Of a stretch of DNA of 64,000 bases, positions 51,056 through 60,858 are shown in pieces. The position numbers and the translations under genes are program-made. Every line of letters begins with the position of its first letter. Position 1 is the first letter of the stretch. Origin of the DNA: Candidatus Krumholzibacteriota bacterium (GTDB taxonomy: Bacteria; Krumholzibacteriota; Krumholzibacteriia; JAJRXK01); assembly GCA_024276305.1 (NCBI GenBank), contig JAJRXK010000023.1, positions 1-64,000 on the forward strand. Direction: 5' to 3'. Below the pieces are notes generated by a model that was given only the letters and a program-made list of their open reading frames with translations, was not told the origin of the DNA and did not search any database.

Positions 51056-54000
51056 ATGTCCCAGGCGCTGCCTCGCAGCGGACTCCTCCTTCTGAGTCTG
51101 CTGTTTCTCATCGCGGGCAGCCCCGCGGGGGCGGACGCGACCGACCGCGATGCCTCGCGCTTGCGCCAACTCCTCGAATCCAGTCACTACGACCAAGCGG
51201 CCGCTCTCGCTCGCATCTCGATCGAGGCGGCTCCGCTTCTATACGGTGAGGACTCGATTGAAGAGGCCCGGCTTCTCGACGCGTTGGTACAGGCGCTCTA
51301 CCGGGGTGGCCACGCTTTGGATCCCGAGGGTGTCGAGGCAGCGAATCGGGCCCTCGAGATCAAGAATCGGAGAACGGGCCCCGATTCTCGGGAGGTTGCA
51401 ACCAGCCTCATGCAGCTGGGGAATCTCTACCTTGTGCGTCGCGACCTCGGGTCGGCTCTCACCAGCTATGACCGAGCGGTAGAAATCCTCGAGTCCCTTC
51501 GTGCGCGTGGTGATGAGGAGGTGGAACGGGATCTGGCCGTCATTCTTTCGAATGTCGGGATCGTGTATCGCCGCCGGGGAGACTATGAACAGAGTTCGAG
51601 GGTGGCCCAACGCGCGCTGGCCATTCGGACGAGATCCCTGGGGGCGGATCATCCTGATCTGGCGACTTCCTACAACAACATCGCCAACATCTTCACGGAC
51701 TTGGGGAAGTACGAAGAGGCTCGTGCAAGCCACGAAGAGGCTCTGCGCATTCGCGAGGTGGCCTATGGACCGCGACACGAAGTCGTGGCCGAGAGTCTGA
51801 ACAACCTGGCCACGGTGTTGGGCTACATGGGCGAATACGACGAGGCCCTCGCCGCGCAGGAGCGGGCCCTGTCGATCTTCACCGAGACCCTCGGCCCCGA
51901 CAATGATCGCACTTGGACCGTGCGCTTCAATCTGGCCGTACTCGAGAGCGAAATGGGCGACATGGCTGGTGCGCAGAAGGACTACGAAGAGAGCCTGGGA
52001 AGGATCCGCGAACGTTTTGGAGAACGCAGCATCGAAGCGGTGGAGATCCAGGACGCTTTGGCCGAGGCCCTGCGCGCGCAGGGGGAACTTTCAGAGGCTC
52101 GTGACCTCTACGAGCTTTCCCTGTCGATCTATGAATCCCACTACGGAAACGATACCGACACCGTTGACTACACTCTGCAGGGATTGGGAAAGGTACTGAC
52201 GGAATCGGGAGACTACGATCGCGGTCGGGAGGTACTCGAGAGATCCTTGGCCATTCGAGAGGGCTACGGAGATCTCGAATCCCCCGAACTCTGCGACGCG
52301 CTCCACGCTCTCGCGGAACTCGATCTGGCCGAGGGGCGCTATGATCAGGCCATGCGGCTGGCGCAGCGTTCGGCGCGGATCATCGAGAGTCGCCTGGGAT
52401 CGCGGCATCCGTTGATGGCGGAAGCGCAGTCGATCATGTCGCGGGCAGAGTGCGGTCGAGGGGAGTTCGACCGCGGGTTCGTTCGAGCGCTGCAGGCGGA
52501 AGCCACGAGCCGTGAACACCTCCGTGAAACCATGGGGGTGTTGAGCGAGTCTCTGGCCCTCGACTACGCGGCCCACCGGCTCAGCAGTCTGGACCTCGCT
52601 CTTTCCCTACTGGGAGATGGAGGAAACGGAGAAGCGGCGGCGGCCTGGGATGCCGTGATTCGATCCCGCGCGCTGATCCTTGACGAGATGGCGGCCCGGA
52701 ATCGCGTGCGTAGTGGGGACCGTGACTCTGAGACTGTCGCTCTGCGAGACCGCTCGAGGACCGCCCGCGAGCAGTTGGCGAACTTGAGCCTGCGGGGCCC
52801 GGGATGGGAAGATCCCGCCACCTACCGCAAGCTCCTCGATCGCGCACGAGGCGAGGCGGAAGCCGCCGACCGCGCCATCGCCCTCGCAATTGGCGATCGA
52901 CGCGGCCTTCGCAAGGTTGCGGGCGTTGGGCTCGACGAGGTCCGAGCTGCGCTCGACTCGGGACATTCCCTGGTGGCTTTCGTTCGCCATGCTGCGATCG
53001 ATCCGCTCGAAGCCAATTGGCACCATGCCCGTAATGCGGACGCGAAAGCCCAGGGCGCCTATCGGGCCTTCGTTCTTCGCGATGAAAATGCCGATGTGGT
53101 GACGGTGGATCTCGGAGATGCGAACACCATCGACCACCTGATCCAACGGTGGCGCGAGGCCATGATTGCTCGACCAGCGACGCGTGCCCGGGGCTTCTCC
53201 CGGGTCGTACGGGAAGATGCAGAGGACTTTGACGATTACGAGGACTGCGCGCGGCGATTGCGTCGCAAAGTCTGGGACCCGCTTCGCCCGGCGCTGGGCC
53301 GCGGTGTGAGCACCGTGTTCGTGGTTCCTGACGGAGCGCTGCATCTGTTGAACTTCGGAGCGCTGGTGGAAGAAGACGGGTCCTTTCTCATCGAGGGAGA
53401 GAAACGCCTGTGGTTGTTGTCGACCGAGCGGGCTCTCAGCCGAAGTCGATCGGAGACGCCGGTGTCGGAAAGGCTGTTGATCGTGGGCGATCCCGACTAT
53501 GCGGCGCAGACGAGTGCGGACTCGCCGCGGGAGAACCCGAGGCCAGCTCTGATGGACCGTAGCGACTGTCTCGATGCAGCAGAGCTCCACTTCAGTCGGC
53601 TGCCGGGAGCACGACGCGAATCTCGGGAAGTCGCGGAGCTGTGGCGATCGATTGGCCTTGGCACGGACAAGGTCGAACTCCTCCAAGGAGCGGATGCCCG
53701 CGAGTCACGGGTCAAGGCCGCGGTTGCAAGCTCTGTTCGTCGTCCGAATGTGCTCCACTTTGCGACTCACGGCTTCTTCGTTGGGGAGGAGTGCGACCGC
53801 AGCGAAATGCGTCGCACCAATCCGTTGGTGCTCTCCGGTCTGGCCTTTGCCGGCGCCGATCATTGGAGGACCGCCTCCAGCGGTGAGGACGATGGCTTGC
53901 TCACCGCAGAGGAGGTCGCCGGACTGAACTTGGCCGGAGTCGACCTTGTCGTCCTCTCCGCATGCGACACTGGCTTGGGAGAAGTTCGGGCTCGAGGCGA

Positions 54001-54256
54001 GGGGGTTTTCGGGCTTCGTCGGGCGCTGCAAGTGGCAGGCGCGAGGAGCGTGGTCATGAGCCTCTGGCCGGTGGGGGATGAAGTGGGCTATCGGTTCATG
54101 AGCGCTTTCTATCGAGCGCGTTTCGGGGATGGACGCTCTCTGGAAGAGGCCCTACGTTCGACGTCGTTGGGACTCCTGCAATCGGCGCGCACACGGGGAG
54201 TTCCGCCTCATCCGAGAGACTGGGCTGCTTTTGTCGCGGTGGGAGAGTGGCAGTGA
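51056..54256 (+). CDS. Exported TPR-CHAT protein (caspase-like protease)
   Basis: The 1066-residue protein has an N-terminal signal peptide (LLLLSLLFLIAGSPAGADA). About ten kinesin-light-chain type TPR repeats follow (about 35-480), for example HPDLATSYNNIANIFTDLG and HEVVAESLNNLATVLGYMG. A helical linker leads to a C-terminal CHAT domain (about 740-1066). The catalytic dyad is visible as HFATHGF (His905) and LSACDTG (Cys970). CHAT enzymes are caspase-fold cysteine proteases. A signal peptide places this one in the periplasm or outside. It leads an operon with an ECF sigma factor and a membrane anti-sigma-like protein. Its substrate is unknown. Confidence 0.92.
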   Translation: MSQALPRSGLLLLSLLFLIAGSPAGADATDRDASRLRQLLESSHYDQAAALARISIEAAPLLYGEDSIEEARLLDALVQALYRGGHALDPEGVEAANRALEIKNRRTGPDSREVATSLMQLGNLYLVRRDLGSALTSYDRAVEILESLRARGDEEVERDLAVILSNVGIVYRRRGDYEQSSRVAQRALAIRTRSLGADHPDLATSYNNIANIFTDLGKYEEARASHEEALRIREVAYGPRHEVVAESLNNLATVLGYMGEYDEALAAQERALSIFTETLGPDNDRTWTVRFNLAVLESEMGDMAGAQKDYEESLGRIRERFGERSIEAVEIQDALAEALRAQGELSEARDLYELSLSIYESHYGNDTDTVDYTLQGLGKVLTESGDYDRGREVLERSLAIREGYGDLESPELCDALHALAELDLAEGRYDQAMRLAQRSARIIESRLGSRHPLMAEAQSIMSRAECGRGEFDRGFVRALQAEATSREHLRETMGVLSESLALDYAAHRLSSLDLALSLLGDGGNGEAAAAWDAVIRSRALILDEMAARNRVRSGDRDSETVALRDRSRTAREQLANLSLRGPGWEDPATYRKLLDRARGEAEAADRAIALAIGDRRGLRKVAGVGLDEVRAALDSGHSLVAFVRHAAIDPLEANWHHARNADAKAQGAYRAFVLRDENADVVTVDLGDANTIDHLIQRWREAMIARPATRARGFSRVVREDAEDFDDYEDCARRLRRKVWDPLRPALGRGVSTVFVVPDGALHLLNFGALVEEDGSFLIEGEKRLWLLSTERALSRSRSETPVSERLLIVGDPDYAAQTSADSPRENPRPALMDRSDCLDAAELHFSRLPGARRESREVAELWRSIGLGTDKVELLQGADARESRVKAAVASSVRRPNVLHFATHGFFVGEECDRSEMRRTNPLVLSGLAFAGADHWRTASSGEDDGLLTAEEVAGLNLAGVDLVVLSACDTGLGEVRARGEGVFGLRRALQVAGARSVVMSLWPVGDEVGYRFMSAFYRARFGDGRSLEEALRSTSLGLLQSARTRGVPPHPRDWAAFVAVGEWQ

Positions 54257-54296
54257 CTCGTGATTCGGCCGGGTCTCGTCGCGGGAGCGGAAGAAC

Positions 54297-54935
54297 ATGG
54301 CCGACTTTTCCTCGACGATGAGCATGAACGCCGAGGAGGAACGCGCGTTGGTCGAGGGCCTGAGCGTGCGCGACCCCTCCGCCGTCGAAGAATTCGTCGA
54401 GAGAACTCATCGCAACGTCTTTGCCATGGCCGCTCGCTTGGTGGCGGAGCCGAGTGATCGTGAGGATTGGACCCACGACGTTCTCCTCCAGATTCTCGAC
54501 GAACTCGCGGGAGGATATTTTGTCTACCGCTGGCCGGGGTGTTTCTGGTCCTGGTTCGGGATGCGGGTTCGTTTTCTCCTTCTGAATCGCCTTCGGCGCC
54601 ACCGCCAGGAACAGAAGCGCCTCGGCCCGGAGATCTTCGGTGAGGACGCCCTTGCCGCGGTGGGTATCCCTGCGGCTGAGCGACCCGATCGTTTGGTCGA
54701 AGGAGTGCAAGCCCGCGCCACCATCGAAGACTGTATCGCCAAACTCACCAACGAAGAGCACCGTCGGGCCCTCACCCTCTTGCTCTTCGAGGAGCTCACG
54801 TATCAGGAGGTCGCCGACGCATTGGCCGCCCCGATCAATACCGTTCGTTCGTGGATTCGACGAGCTCGGACGGCGGTGCGTCGGTGTGTTTCCTCCGTCT
54901 ATGACCTGGCGCCGGCGGAGGAGGATCGGTCATGA
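54297..54935 (+). CDS. ECF-type RNA polymerase sigma factor
   Basis: The 212-residue protein has sigma region 2 (about 28-100: AVEEFVERTHRNVFAMAARLV, DREDWTHDVLLQIL, WSWFGMRVRFLLLNRLRRHR) and region 4 (about 148-198: TLLLFEELTYQEVADALAAPINTVRSWIRRAR) separated by a linker of about 45 residues. It lacks region 3, as ECF factors do. The ATG follows GGGAGCGGAAG, 40 bases after the CHAT gene. The next gene encodes its probable anti-sigma partner. It may drive the envelope genes nearby, but no ECF-type promoter pair was identified by eye. Confidence 0.88.
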   Translation: MADFSSTMSMNAEEERALVEGLSVRDPSAVEEFVERTHRNVFAMAARLVAEPSDREDWTHDVLLQILDELAGGYFVYRWPGCFWSWFGMRVRFLLLNRLRRHRQEQKRLGPEIFGEDALAAVGIPAAERPDRLVEGVQARATIEDCIAKLTNEEHRRALTLLLFEELTYQEVADALAAPINTVRSWIRRARTAVRRCVSSVYDLAPAEEDRS

Positions 54936-55002
54936 GAGTTCTTTGGACGAAGAGATGCAACTCCCGCTCCCGTGAGGTGGTGTTCGCAGTGGGGTTGGCA
55001 CC

Positions 55003-55902
55003 ATGACCGAGCGGAGACGCCAGATGCGGAAGTTGATCTTGGCCTACGAGGAGTTGTCCCTCGAGGAGCGGGCGGAGGCGGATACCTATCTCCAAGGCGA
55101 GCCGGAACTCGAACGGGAATTGAACCGGTTGCGAAGGTTGGAGACGCTCGCGAGGGAGACCTTGAAGGATTCGCAGTCCAGTGCGGATCCCGACTGGAAC
55201 CCCGACGAGGGGGAGATGACTCCAGAGGCCACGGAGCAAGAGGCTGCGAGCCGTCAGCGGCTTCTCCGCCGTCTTCGCCGCTCCGCCGAGGGCGCAACGG
55301 ATCGACCGGAATGCGTCCCCTTCCGAAAGCAGAGGTCTGTGGCGCGGATTGCCTGGCGCCGGTGGATTCCCCTCGCCGTCGCGGCCGCCGCGGTGGTCGT
55401 GGTCCTCGGTCCATGGAGATCTACCAGGAATCTCCCGGTTCCTGAGCTGACCGATTTGCGGGTGTTGGCCGTAGACGCTCGTGGATCGGCGCAGCGGAGT
55501 GCACCGAAGAGTTTCGCCGATGGGGAATCCTTCGCACTGACCTTCAGCGTGAGCGAAGATGCGACGGTCGTCGTCTACCATGTGGATCCCCGAGGTGAAG
55601 TTGGATTGGCCTATCCCGCCCGCAGCTCGGATGCGCCTCTGCGAGTGCGGGCCGGCGAGGTGGTGCAGATCCCTCCGCCCTCTGACCCGGAGGGTTGGGT
55701 CTTCAGCGGTCTCGGGGGGACGGAGACTTTCGTCGTTGCGGTCAGTGCGAAGGAGACCTTCGACCTCACGGCCTTGGATGCGCGGATCCGACGTGGTCTG
55801 GAGGCCGCTCAGGGACGCTCGATCCGGATCGAGAATCTCGAGGACTTGCTGCGAATCGAGATTGGGCCCACGATGCGGGTGGATGCGACGCATCGCGAGT
55901 GA
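55003..55902 (+). CDS. Single-pass membrane protein, probable anti-sigma with DUF4384-like outer domain
   Basis: The 299-residue protein has a cytoplasmic N-terminus of about 118 residues that starts LILAYEELSLEERAEADTYLQGEPELEREL, similar in layout to anti-sigma domains but without the HxxxCxxC zinc site. One membrane helix follows (about 121-137, rich in alanine and valine). The outer part (about 150-250) resembles DUF4384: GESFALTFSVSEDATVVVYHVDPRGEVGLAYPA. A direct partner of the sigma factor is inferred from order and topology only. The linker next to the membrane would be open to the exported CHAT protease. Confidence 0.72.
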   Translation: MTERRRQMRKLILAYEELSLEERAEADTYLQGEPELERELNRLRRLETLARETLKDSQSSADPDWNPDEGEMTPEATEQEAASRQRLLRRLRRSAEGATDRPECVPFRKQRSVARIAWRRWIPLAVAAAAVVVVLGPWRSTRNLPVPELTDLRVLAVDARGSAQRSAPKSFADGESFALTFSVSEDATVVVYHVDPRGEVGLAYPARSSDAPLRVRAGEVVQIPPPSDPEGWVFSGLGGTETFVVAVSAKETFDLTALDARIRRGLEAAQGRSIRIENLEDLLRIEIGPTMRVDATHRE

Positions 55903-55936
55903 ACTTCGTACTCGAGATCCTCAGGAGGGATCCCCC

Positions 55937-56530
55937 ATGAACACATCGCGCTGGATTACGATTGCCGCCCTCGGTCTGTTGTTGAGTACCGCCAACTCCG
56001 CGTCCGCCTTCGATGGCCTGCGCAAGGGCTTCGTTCTAGGGGGCGGAGCTGGGCTTGGCGGAGTCAGCTACACTCAGGACATCAGTGGTGGTTCTCTGAC
56101 GGCTTCGAGCGATCGGGAGGGATCGGGAGCAGTGGTGACGACCTTCAAGATTGGCTTGGGGTTGAATGAGCGAACTCTTCTCATCTATCAACAGAATCAG
56201 AACTGGGTCGACTTCACCAATGCCTTCGGAAACAGCGTCACTGTTGCGAGTGGGTCGGGGGTCATTGCCGTGAACCACTACCTCTCCGAGGAAGGCGGGC
56301 TCTATCTCGTCGGGGGATTGGGGGTTGCAACCTGGGATGCACCCTTCAAGGACAACGTGACCGCGTTGGTCGGCGGATCGATCCTGGTGGGACTCGGAAT
56401 CCACTTCGCCACCCACTGGTCGGTCGAATTCGATCTTTCCTTTGGTAACCCCAGCGACACCCAAGGCGGGGTGAAGCTCGAGACCAAAGCCACGAATTTC
56501 AGTGCGACGGTGGTGGGGTTGGCGTTCTAG
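55937..56530 (+). CDS. Small outer-membrane beta-barrel protein
   Basis: The 197-residue protein has a signal peptide ending NSASAFD and then about eight amphipathic strands alternating with short turns (GFVLGGGAGLGGVSY, TTFKIGLGLNERTLLIYQQ, GGLYLVGGLGVATW, SILVGLGIHFATHWSVEFDLSF). It ends in aromatic F (VVGLAF), as barrel proteins do for BAM recognition. It is 34 bases downstream of the anti-sigma-like gene with AGGAGGG before the ATG, so it is probably part of the operon. It may be the sensor or output of the system. Confidence 0.78.
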   Translation: MNTSRWITIAALGLLLSTANSASAFDGLRKGFVLGGGAGLGGVSYTQDISGGSLTASSDREGSGAVVTTFKIGLGLNERTLLIYQQNQNWVDFTNAFGNSVTVASGSGVIAVNHYLSEEGGLYLVGGLGVATWDAPFKDNVTALVGGSILVGLGIHFATHWSVEFDLSFGNPSDTQGGVKLETKATNFSATVVGLAF

Positions 56531-56873
56531 ATCCCCGACTGTACGGAATCCGGGATCCCGAACACCGCCCTTCCTCCCCGGCGACAGGGACCGGCCTTCG
56601 TGGGGGCAACCCTGGAGGGGCAACCAGCAGCTCCTTCACTCTCTGGCCGTGGAAAGCTCGTCCGGAATGGCTCCGGCCGGATTCCGATCCATTTCGTGGC
56701 CGGACCGACACCCGGGTCATCGGAACGATGGAGGACCCGGCGAGGGTCTGAGCCAACCGCCCCGTCTTCGACTTTCCCCGTTAGAAATCCAACTGCCGGT
56801 CGATTCAAGAGAAAGCCCTTGTCCTGATTCTGATCAGACAGTCTTGCCCTCCTCGATTTCGAAGGGTGCCGCC
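56531..56873 (+). other. Gene-free region upstream of the kelch gene
   Basis: These 343 bases separate the barrel gene from the kelch gene. The kelch frame stays open through most of the stretch, but the translation is arginine- and proline-rich with no domain, so it was not counted as coding. A palindrome, CGGGATCCCG, lies near 56552. No clear promoter was identified. Confidence 0.5.
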
Positions 56874-59800
56874 GTGAACGACTCTCTCACTCGTATCCCT
56901 ATCTATTGCTGTTCTGCCCTGTCTCTGCGATTCGAGACATTGCTGGTGGTCCTCGTCCTGGGGATCTTCGGTGCGAATGCGCACGCTGCAGTCTTTCCTC
57001 CCAAGGAGCTGAGCCCGGGCGACCCCCGTGTCGGCCTTCAACCGGAGGAGACCACGACCCAGAGATTGGAGAAGAAAGCATCGGTGATTTGGCAGGTCTC
57101 GACCTTCAATGCGGCCAACTTTCCGAGTCCGGGGCCCTTCAATCGAGCAGCGTGGGCCGGTCGGTCGGTGGCGCAGGAGCCGGGGTGGGTTGCCTCGCCA
57201 GGTTACGGAAATGGCTGGGACACGGTTCTCGAATGCCATTTTCTGGTCGTCGACCCTTCTGCTGGTCAGTCCGTGGGCCTGGAATTCGACTTCAATTACG
57301 ATACCGAGCCGGGCTACGACTTCTTCAGTGTGGAATACGAAACCAATACAGGTTGGCAAGAGGTTCTGTCGCTTTCCGGATCGAACAAGGACGCCGCTGG
57401 AGTATTCCAGGCTCCGGGTGTCCACTACCCGACCGACGTAGCGCCGAGTGCGATGGTCTATGCCGGTAACGACTACGGGGGACCCACCAACTCCGAAGTC
57501 GGGATTCGTTTCCGCTTTCGGAGTGACGGCGGCTGGTCGGATCAGGACGGAAACTGGAATACCGACGGCGCGGTGCAGATCGACAACATTCGGGTCACGA
57601 CCACCGACGGAACCTGGTTCGAGGACTTCGAGCAGGGAAGCTTCGACTCGACCTGCTGGAGTGGGACTGATCTCGCGATTCCCCCTCCGCCGACGTCTCT
57701 CGGCTGCAAGCCCCCTCTTCCCCCTCACGATCGCATCGTGGGGTTCGGGACCCGGGGCTACTGGTTCGTAGCTCCCACCACCTTCGACATCGCGGCTGTG
57801 AAGGCCGCTGGGGATTTGGGACCGGATCGTCAGAGCGTGCAGATCATTCGGATTCAAGCCTCGGACTCGGACTTCTTGTGGCCCCTCTCGTCCACAAACT
57901 TCACGACCCTGTACTATCTCCAACAGGCGGGCAACTGGGCCGAGCACGTGTTGACGACCCCCCTGAGAATCAATGCCGGTGATCGCATCGGGATTCTGGG
58001 CGGGACCACCAACGACGGAATCACCACTCGATCCTCCTACAGTCCGAGCCTTCCTGGGCCCTTCACCTCGGAGATTGCCGGATTCCCGGTCAATTTCTTT
58101 CGTCTGGCGACCGATCAGTCGGTGAGCGCAGGTCCGATCTCCTCGATCTTCTACTCTCCCTATTCGGAGATAGGGCGATTCGACATCATCATATTGGATT
58201 GCAAACCCACCTTCGATTGCGCCTGCACGCCGAATTGGGCCCGTCGAAATGGTACCGACCCCACCGCTCGGATCGGGGCGGCGATGGTCTACGATTCGAC
58301 CCGCGATCGCACCGTGCTCTTCGGCGGTCGCGATCGGAACGGGAACTACCTCAACGACACCTGGGAGTACGACGGCACGACGTGGACTCGAGTCGCAACC
58401 ACCACTCAACCCTCTCCCCGCTACCTCGCGGGAGTGGCCTTCGACAGCGGAAGGGGAGTCACGGTTCTCTACGGCGGTTGGGACTCGAATTACCTGGGAG
58501 ATACCTGGGAATGGGATGGCAGCAATTGGTCCCAGATCCTGGCCTCGACCACGGATGTCCACCACAGCATGGGGATGGCTTACGATCCCCTGCGTCAAGT
58601 GGTCGTGCGCTACGGCGGATCTGCTCCCGGTGGGCGGGATATCGGCACTTGGGAGTACGACGGCAGCGCTTGGACTGTCGTGACGATCTCGAGTCCGCCG
58701 GGATTCCGCTCGGGGCATGAGATGGTCTTTGCCCCGTCGTTGGGGAAGATTCTTCTCTACGGGGGACAGGCTCCAGGAGGAACGTACAAGTCGGACACCT
58801 GGACCTATGACGGTGGCTGGGTCCAGTTGACGGCGAGTGGCCCCGGTGGTCTGCAACGCCATACCATGGCCGCCGATGCCGGTTGCGGTGCAGTCTATCT
58901 CTACGGAGGAATGCCCAACAACACCAGTGTCTCCGATCAACTCTGGAAATTCGAGTCCGGAGCCTGGTCGCAGATCGGGGCAGGAATGACTTCCATCTTC
59001 GGTTCGTCGCCGGGCCTGCGCAGATTCCACTCCATGGTGTACGAGGCCTCGAGCGGAGGACTCCTATTGGTGGGAGGCACCGGAATCGCCATCAATCCTC
59101 CTCTCTCCTATGAGGGAACTTTCCGTTACGCCTGTGGGCAGGTCTTGAGCGGTGGATCGTGGGACACCGGATTGGGCCATGCCTTCTTTGGACGGGCCAC
59201 CGGTGGTTCGTGGCCGGACAGCCTGGGCGGCACTCACATGATCGTGAGCAATATTGGGTCTTCTGGGGAGGACGGGGTCTACGTGAACTTTGGTGAGGCG
59301 AAAGGCTACACCATGGGCTTCAATCCGGTCCTGCCGCCCGCGAACTCGGCGAACCCCGCCGCGGCCTTCGACTTCGAACTCCTTTCGAACACGAGCAACG
59401 ACATCGAGGACGAACAGTTCATCGCCTTGGTCGGAGAGCCAGCGGCCGGAGGCACCGGACTCGGCGCCGACTACGGGGCGCTCGGAGCGAGCGGTTTCGG
59501 AGTCGAGGCCTGGCACGGAGGGGTGCTCATCGACAGCCAGAACGGATTCGTCAACGGCCAGATCCCAGTGATTCTTCCCGACGCGATCGGATCGATGCGC
59601 ACGATCGTTCGAGCGGATGGTACGGTGGCTCATGAAGTCGTGGTGGCCGACCCGGCGCAGGCGACCAACATGAGCATCGGCGGAGTTCCTGTCGCCGCGA
59701 GCCGCTTGGTGTTCTCGGCGGAGAGCGCAACGGTTCCGGTTACGCATCTCACCAGTACGATGTGGAGAGGGAGAAACTACGGAACGGTCTCTGTGGACGT

Positions 59801-60821
59801 GGAGAGTATTGGTGCCTTCGGGACCATGATGGCAACGGGAGTGGGATCGCCGGTGGCTCTGCGCGGCGAGAACGCGGGCACTGTCCTGCGACTCACCCTG
59901 TCGCCCCAGGACGGGGTGGCCGACGAGGGCTTCGAGAGCGTGTGGCAGCCTCTGGGCAGCTGTGACCGCGCCGTTTCGTTCAATTGGATGCCCCTCGAAG
60001 GAGGCGCGGCGCCGCCCATCGGTGCCACCCTGCATCTGGGGGCAAAGGGTGAGATCAGTGGAGCTTCTGAGTCGGACCTGGGAAGCCTCGAATTGGTGGT
60101 CACCAATCCTACCGTGGGGGCCATGGAGATGGAGTTCCGGCCGGACTACGCGGCGGTGGGAAGTGCAACCCACCGTGTGCAGCTCTTCGAAGCCGGAGCT
60201 CTGATCGCGGAGTTCCCCGGGGAGGTTCTACCCTTCAGCGTGACCGCGCCCGAAATGCCGAGCGGATGCGGCAAGGATTTGGTGCAGATCGATGGCTATG
60301 ATACCGCTCGATTCCACATGGACTGGCCGACCACGCGATCCTTCACATTCTCCCTGCCCGGAGTCGCCGGCGGCGCCCCCATCACCCTCTCGGGAGACGA
60401 GATCGCGGTGGTTGCAGAGAATCCTGCGGGCGCCCTCACCCGTCTCGAGAGCTTCTCGATTCTGGCCGACGGCTTCACCGAGATCGTATTGACCTCCTCG
60501 CAGGGAATACCCACCGCGGCGGGTCCGGTCACTCCTCTTTCGAGCTTGGTGGTTCATCGGGCCTATCCCAATCCCTTCAATCCCCGGGTGGTGGTTCAAT
60601 TCGAGACCGTGCAGGTTGGAGCGGTGACGGTGGAGATCTTCGACGTCGCCGGGCGCCGGGTGCGTCAGCTCCTCTCCGAGGAATCCCTGGATGCGGGTCG
60701 GCATCAGCTGGTGTGGGACGGAGTCGATGAGCGAGGGCGAAGCGTAGGCAGTGGGGTCTATCTCATTCGAGTGAGTGATCGCATGAAGACGGCCACGGTC
60801 AAGGCCACGCTCATTCGTTGA
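56874..60821 (+). CDS. Large exported kelch-repeat protein with FlgD-like tail
   Basis: The 1315-residue protein starts at GTG 56874 behind AAGGGTG. It has a signal segment (LLVVLVLGIFGANAHAAV), a jelly-roll-like N-terminal part (about 55-270), and about six kelch blades (about 460-750) with the repeated pattern MVYDSTRDRTVLFGGRD, NDTWEYDGTTW and VTVLYGGWDSN. A glycosidase-like or LamG-like region with DFELLSNTSNDIEDEQFIAL follows at about 830-1000, and a FlgD-like tail closes it (RAYPNPFNPRVVVQF, FDVAGRRVRQLL, SGVYLIRVSD). It should be surface-exposed; the ligand is unknown. A hairpin follows at 60859. Confidence 0.85.
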   Translation: MNDSLTRIPIYCCSALSLRFETLLVVLVLGIFGANAHAAVFPPKELSPGDPRVGLQPEETTTQRLEKKASVIWQVSTFNAANFPSPGPFNRAAWAGRSVAQEPGWVASPGYGNGWDTVLECHFLVVDPSAGQSVGLEFDFNYDTEPGYDFFSVEYETNTGWQEVLSLSGSNKDAAGVFQAPGVHYPTDVAPSAMVYAGNDYGGPTNSEVGIRFRFRSDGGWSDQDGNWNTDGAVQIDNIRVTTTDGTWFEDFEQGSFDSTCWSGTDLAIPPPPTSLGCKPPLPPHDRIVGFGTRGYWFVAPTTFDIAAVKAAGDLGPDRQSVQIIRIQASDSDFLWPLSSTNFTTLYYLQQAGNWAEHVLTTPLRINAGDRIGILGGTTNDGITTRSSYSPSLPGPFTSEIAGFPVNFFRLATDQSVSAGPISSIFYSPYSEIGRFDIIILDCKPTFDCACTPNWARRNGTDPTARIGAAMVYDSTRDRTVLFGGRDRNGNYLNDTWEYDGTTWTRVATTTQPSPRYLAGVAFDSGRGVTVLYGGWDSNYLGDTWEWDGSNWSQILASTTDVHHSMGMAYDPLRQVVVRYGGSAPGGRDIGTWEYDGSAWTVVTISSPPGFRSGHEMVFAPSLGKILLYGGQAPGGTYKSDTWTYDGGWVQLTASGPGGLQRHTMAADAGCGAVYLYGGMPNNTSVSDQLWKFESGAWSQIGAGMTSIFGSSPGLRRFHSMVYEASSGGLLLVGGTGIAINPPLSYEGTFRYACGQVLSGGSWDTGLGHAFFGRATGGSWPDSLGGTHMIVSNIGSSGEDGVYVNFGEAKGYTMGFNPVLPPANSANPAAAFDFELLSNTSNDIEDEQFIALVGEPAAGGTGLGADYGALGASGFGVEAWHGGVLIDSQNGFVNGQIPVILPDAIGSMRTIVRADGTVAHEVVVADPAQATNMSIGGVPVAASRLVFSAESATVPVTHLTSTMWRGRNYGTVSVDVESIGAFGTMMATGVGSPVALRGENAGTVLRLTLSPQDGVADEGFESVWQPLGSCDRAVSFNWMPLEGGAAPPIGATLHLGAKGEISGASESDLGSLELVVTNPTVGAMEMEFRPDYAAVGSATHRVQLFEAGALIAEFPGEVLPFSVTAPEMPSGCGKDLVQIDGYDTARFHMDWPTTRSFTFSLPGVAGGAPITLSGDEIAVVAENPAGALTRLESFSILADGFTEIVLTSSQGIPTAAGPVTPLSSLVVHRAYPNPFNPRVVVQFETVQVGAVTVEIFDVAGRRVRQLLSEESLDAGRHQLVWDGVDERGRSVGSGVYLIRVSDRMKTATVKATLIR

Positions 60822-60858
60822 GGCGACCTTCGAAGGCGAGTTCGATCCCATTCTTCCT

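Noticed and set aside
48482-51196. Very long open frame joining the fibre-like protein to sequence upstream
   Set aside because: The part before 50353 runs through the FlgD-tailed gene in another frame; a signal peptide and ribosome site mark ATG 50353.
51056-54256. A CRISPR-associated Csx29 assignment for the TPR-CHAT protein
   Set aside because: There is no CRISPR array or cas gene in the window and the protein has a signal peptide.
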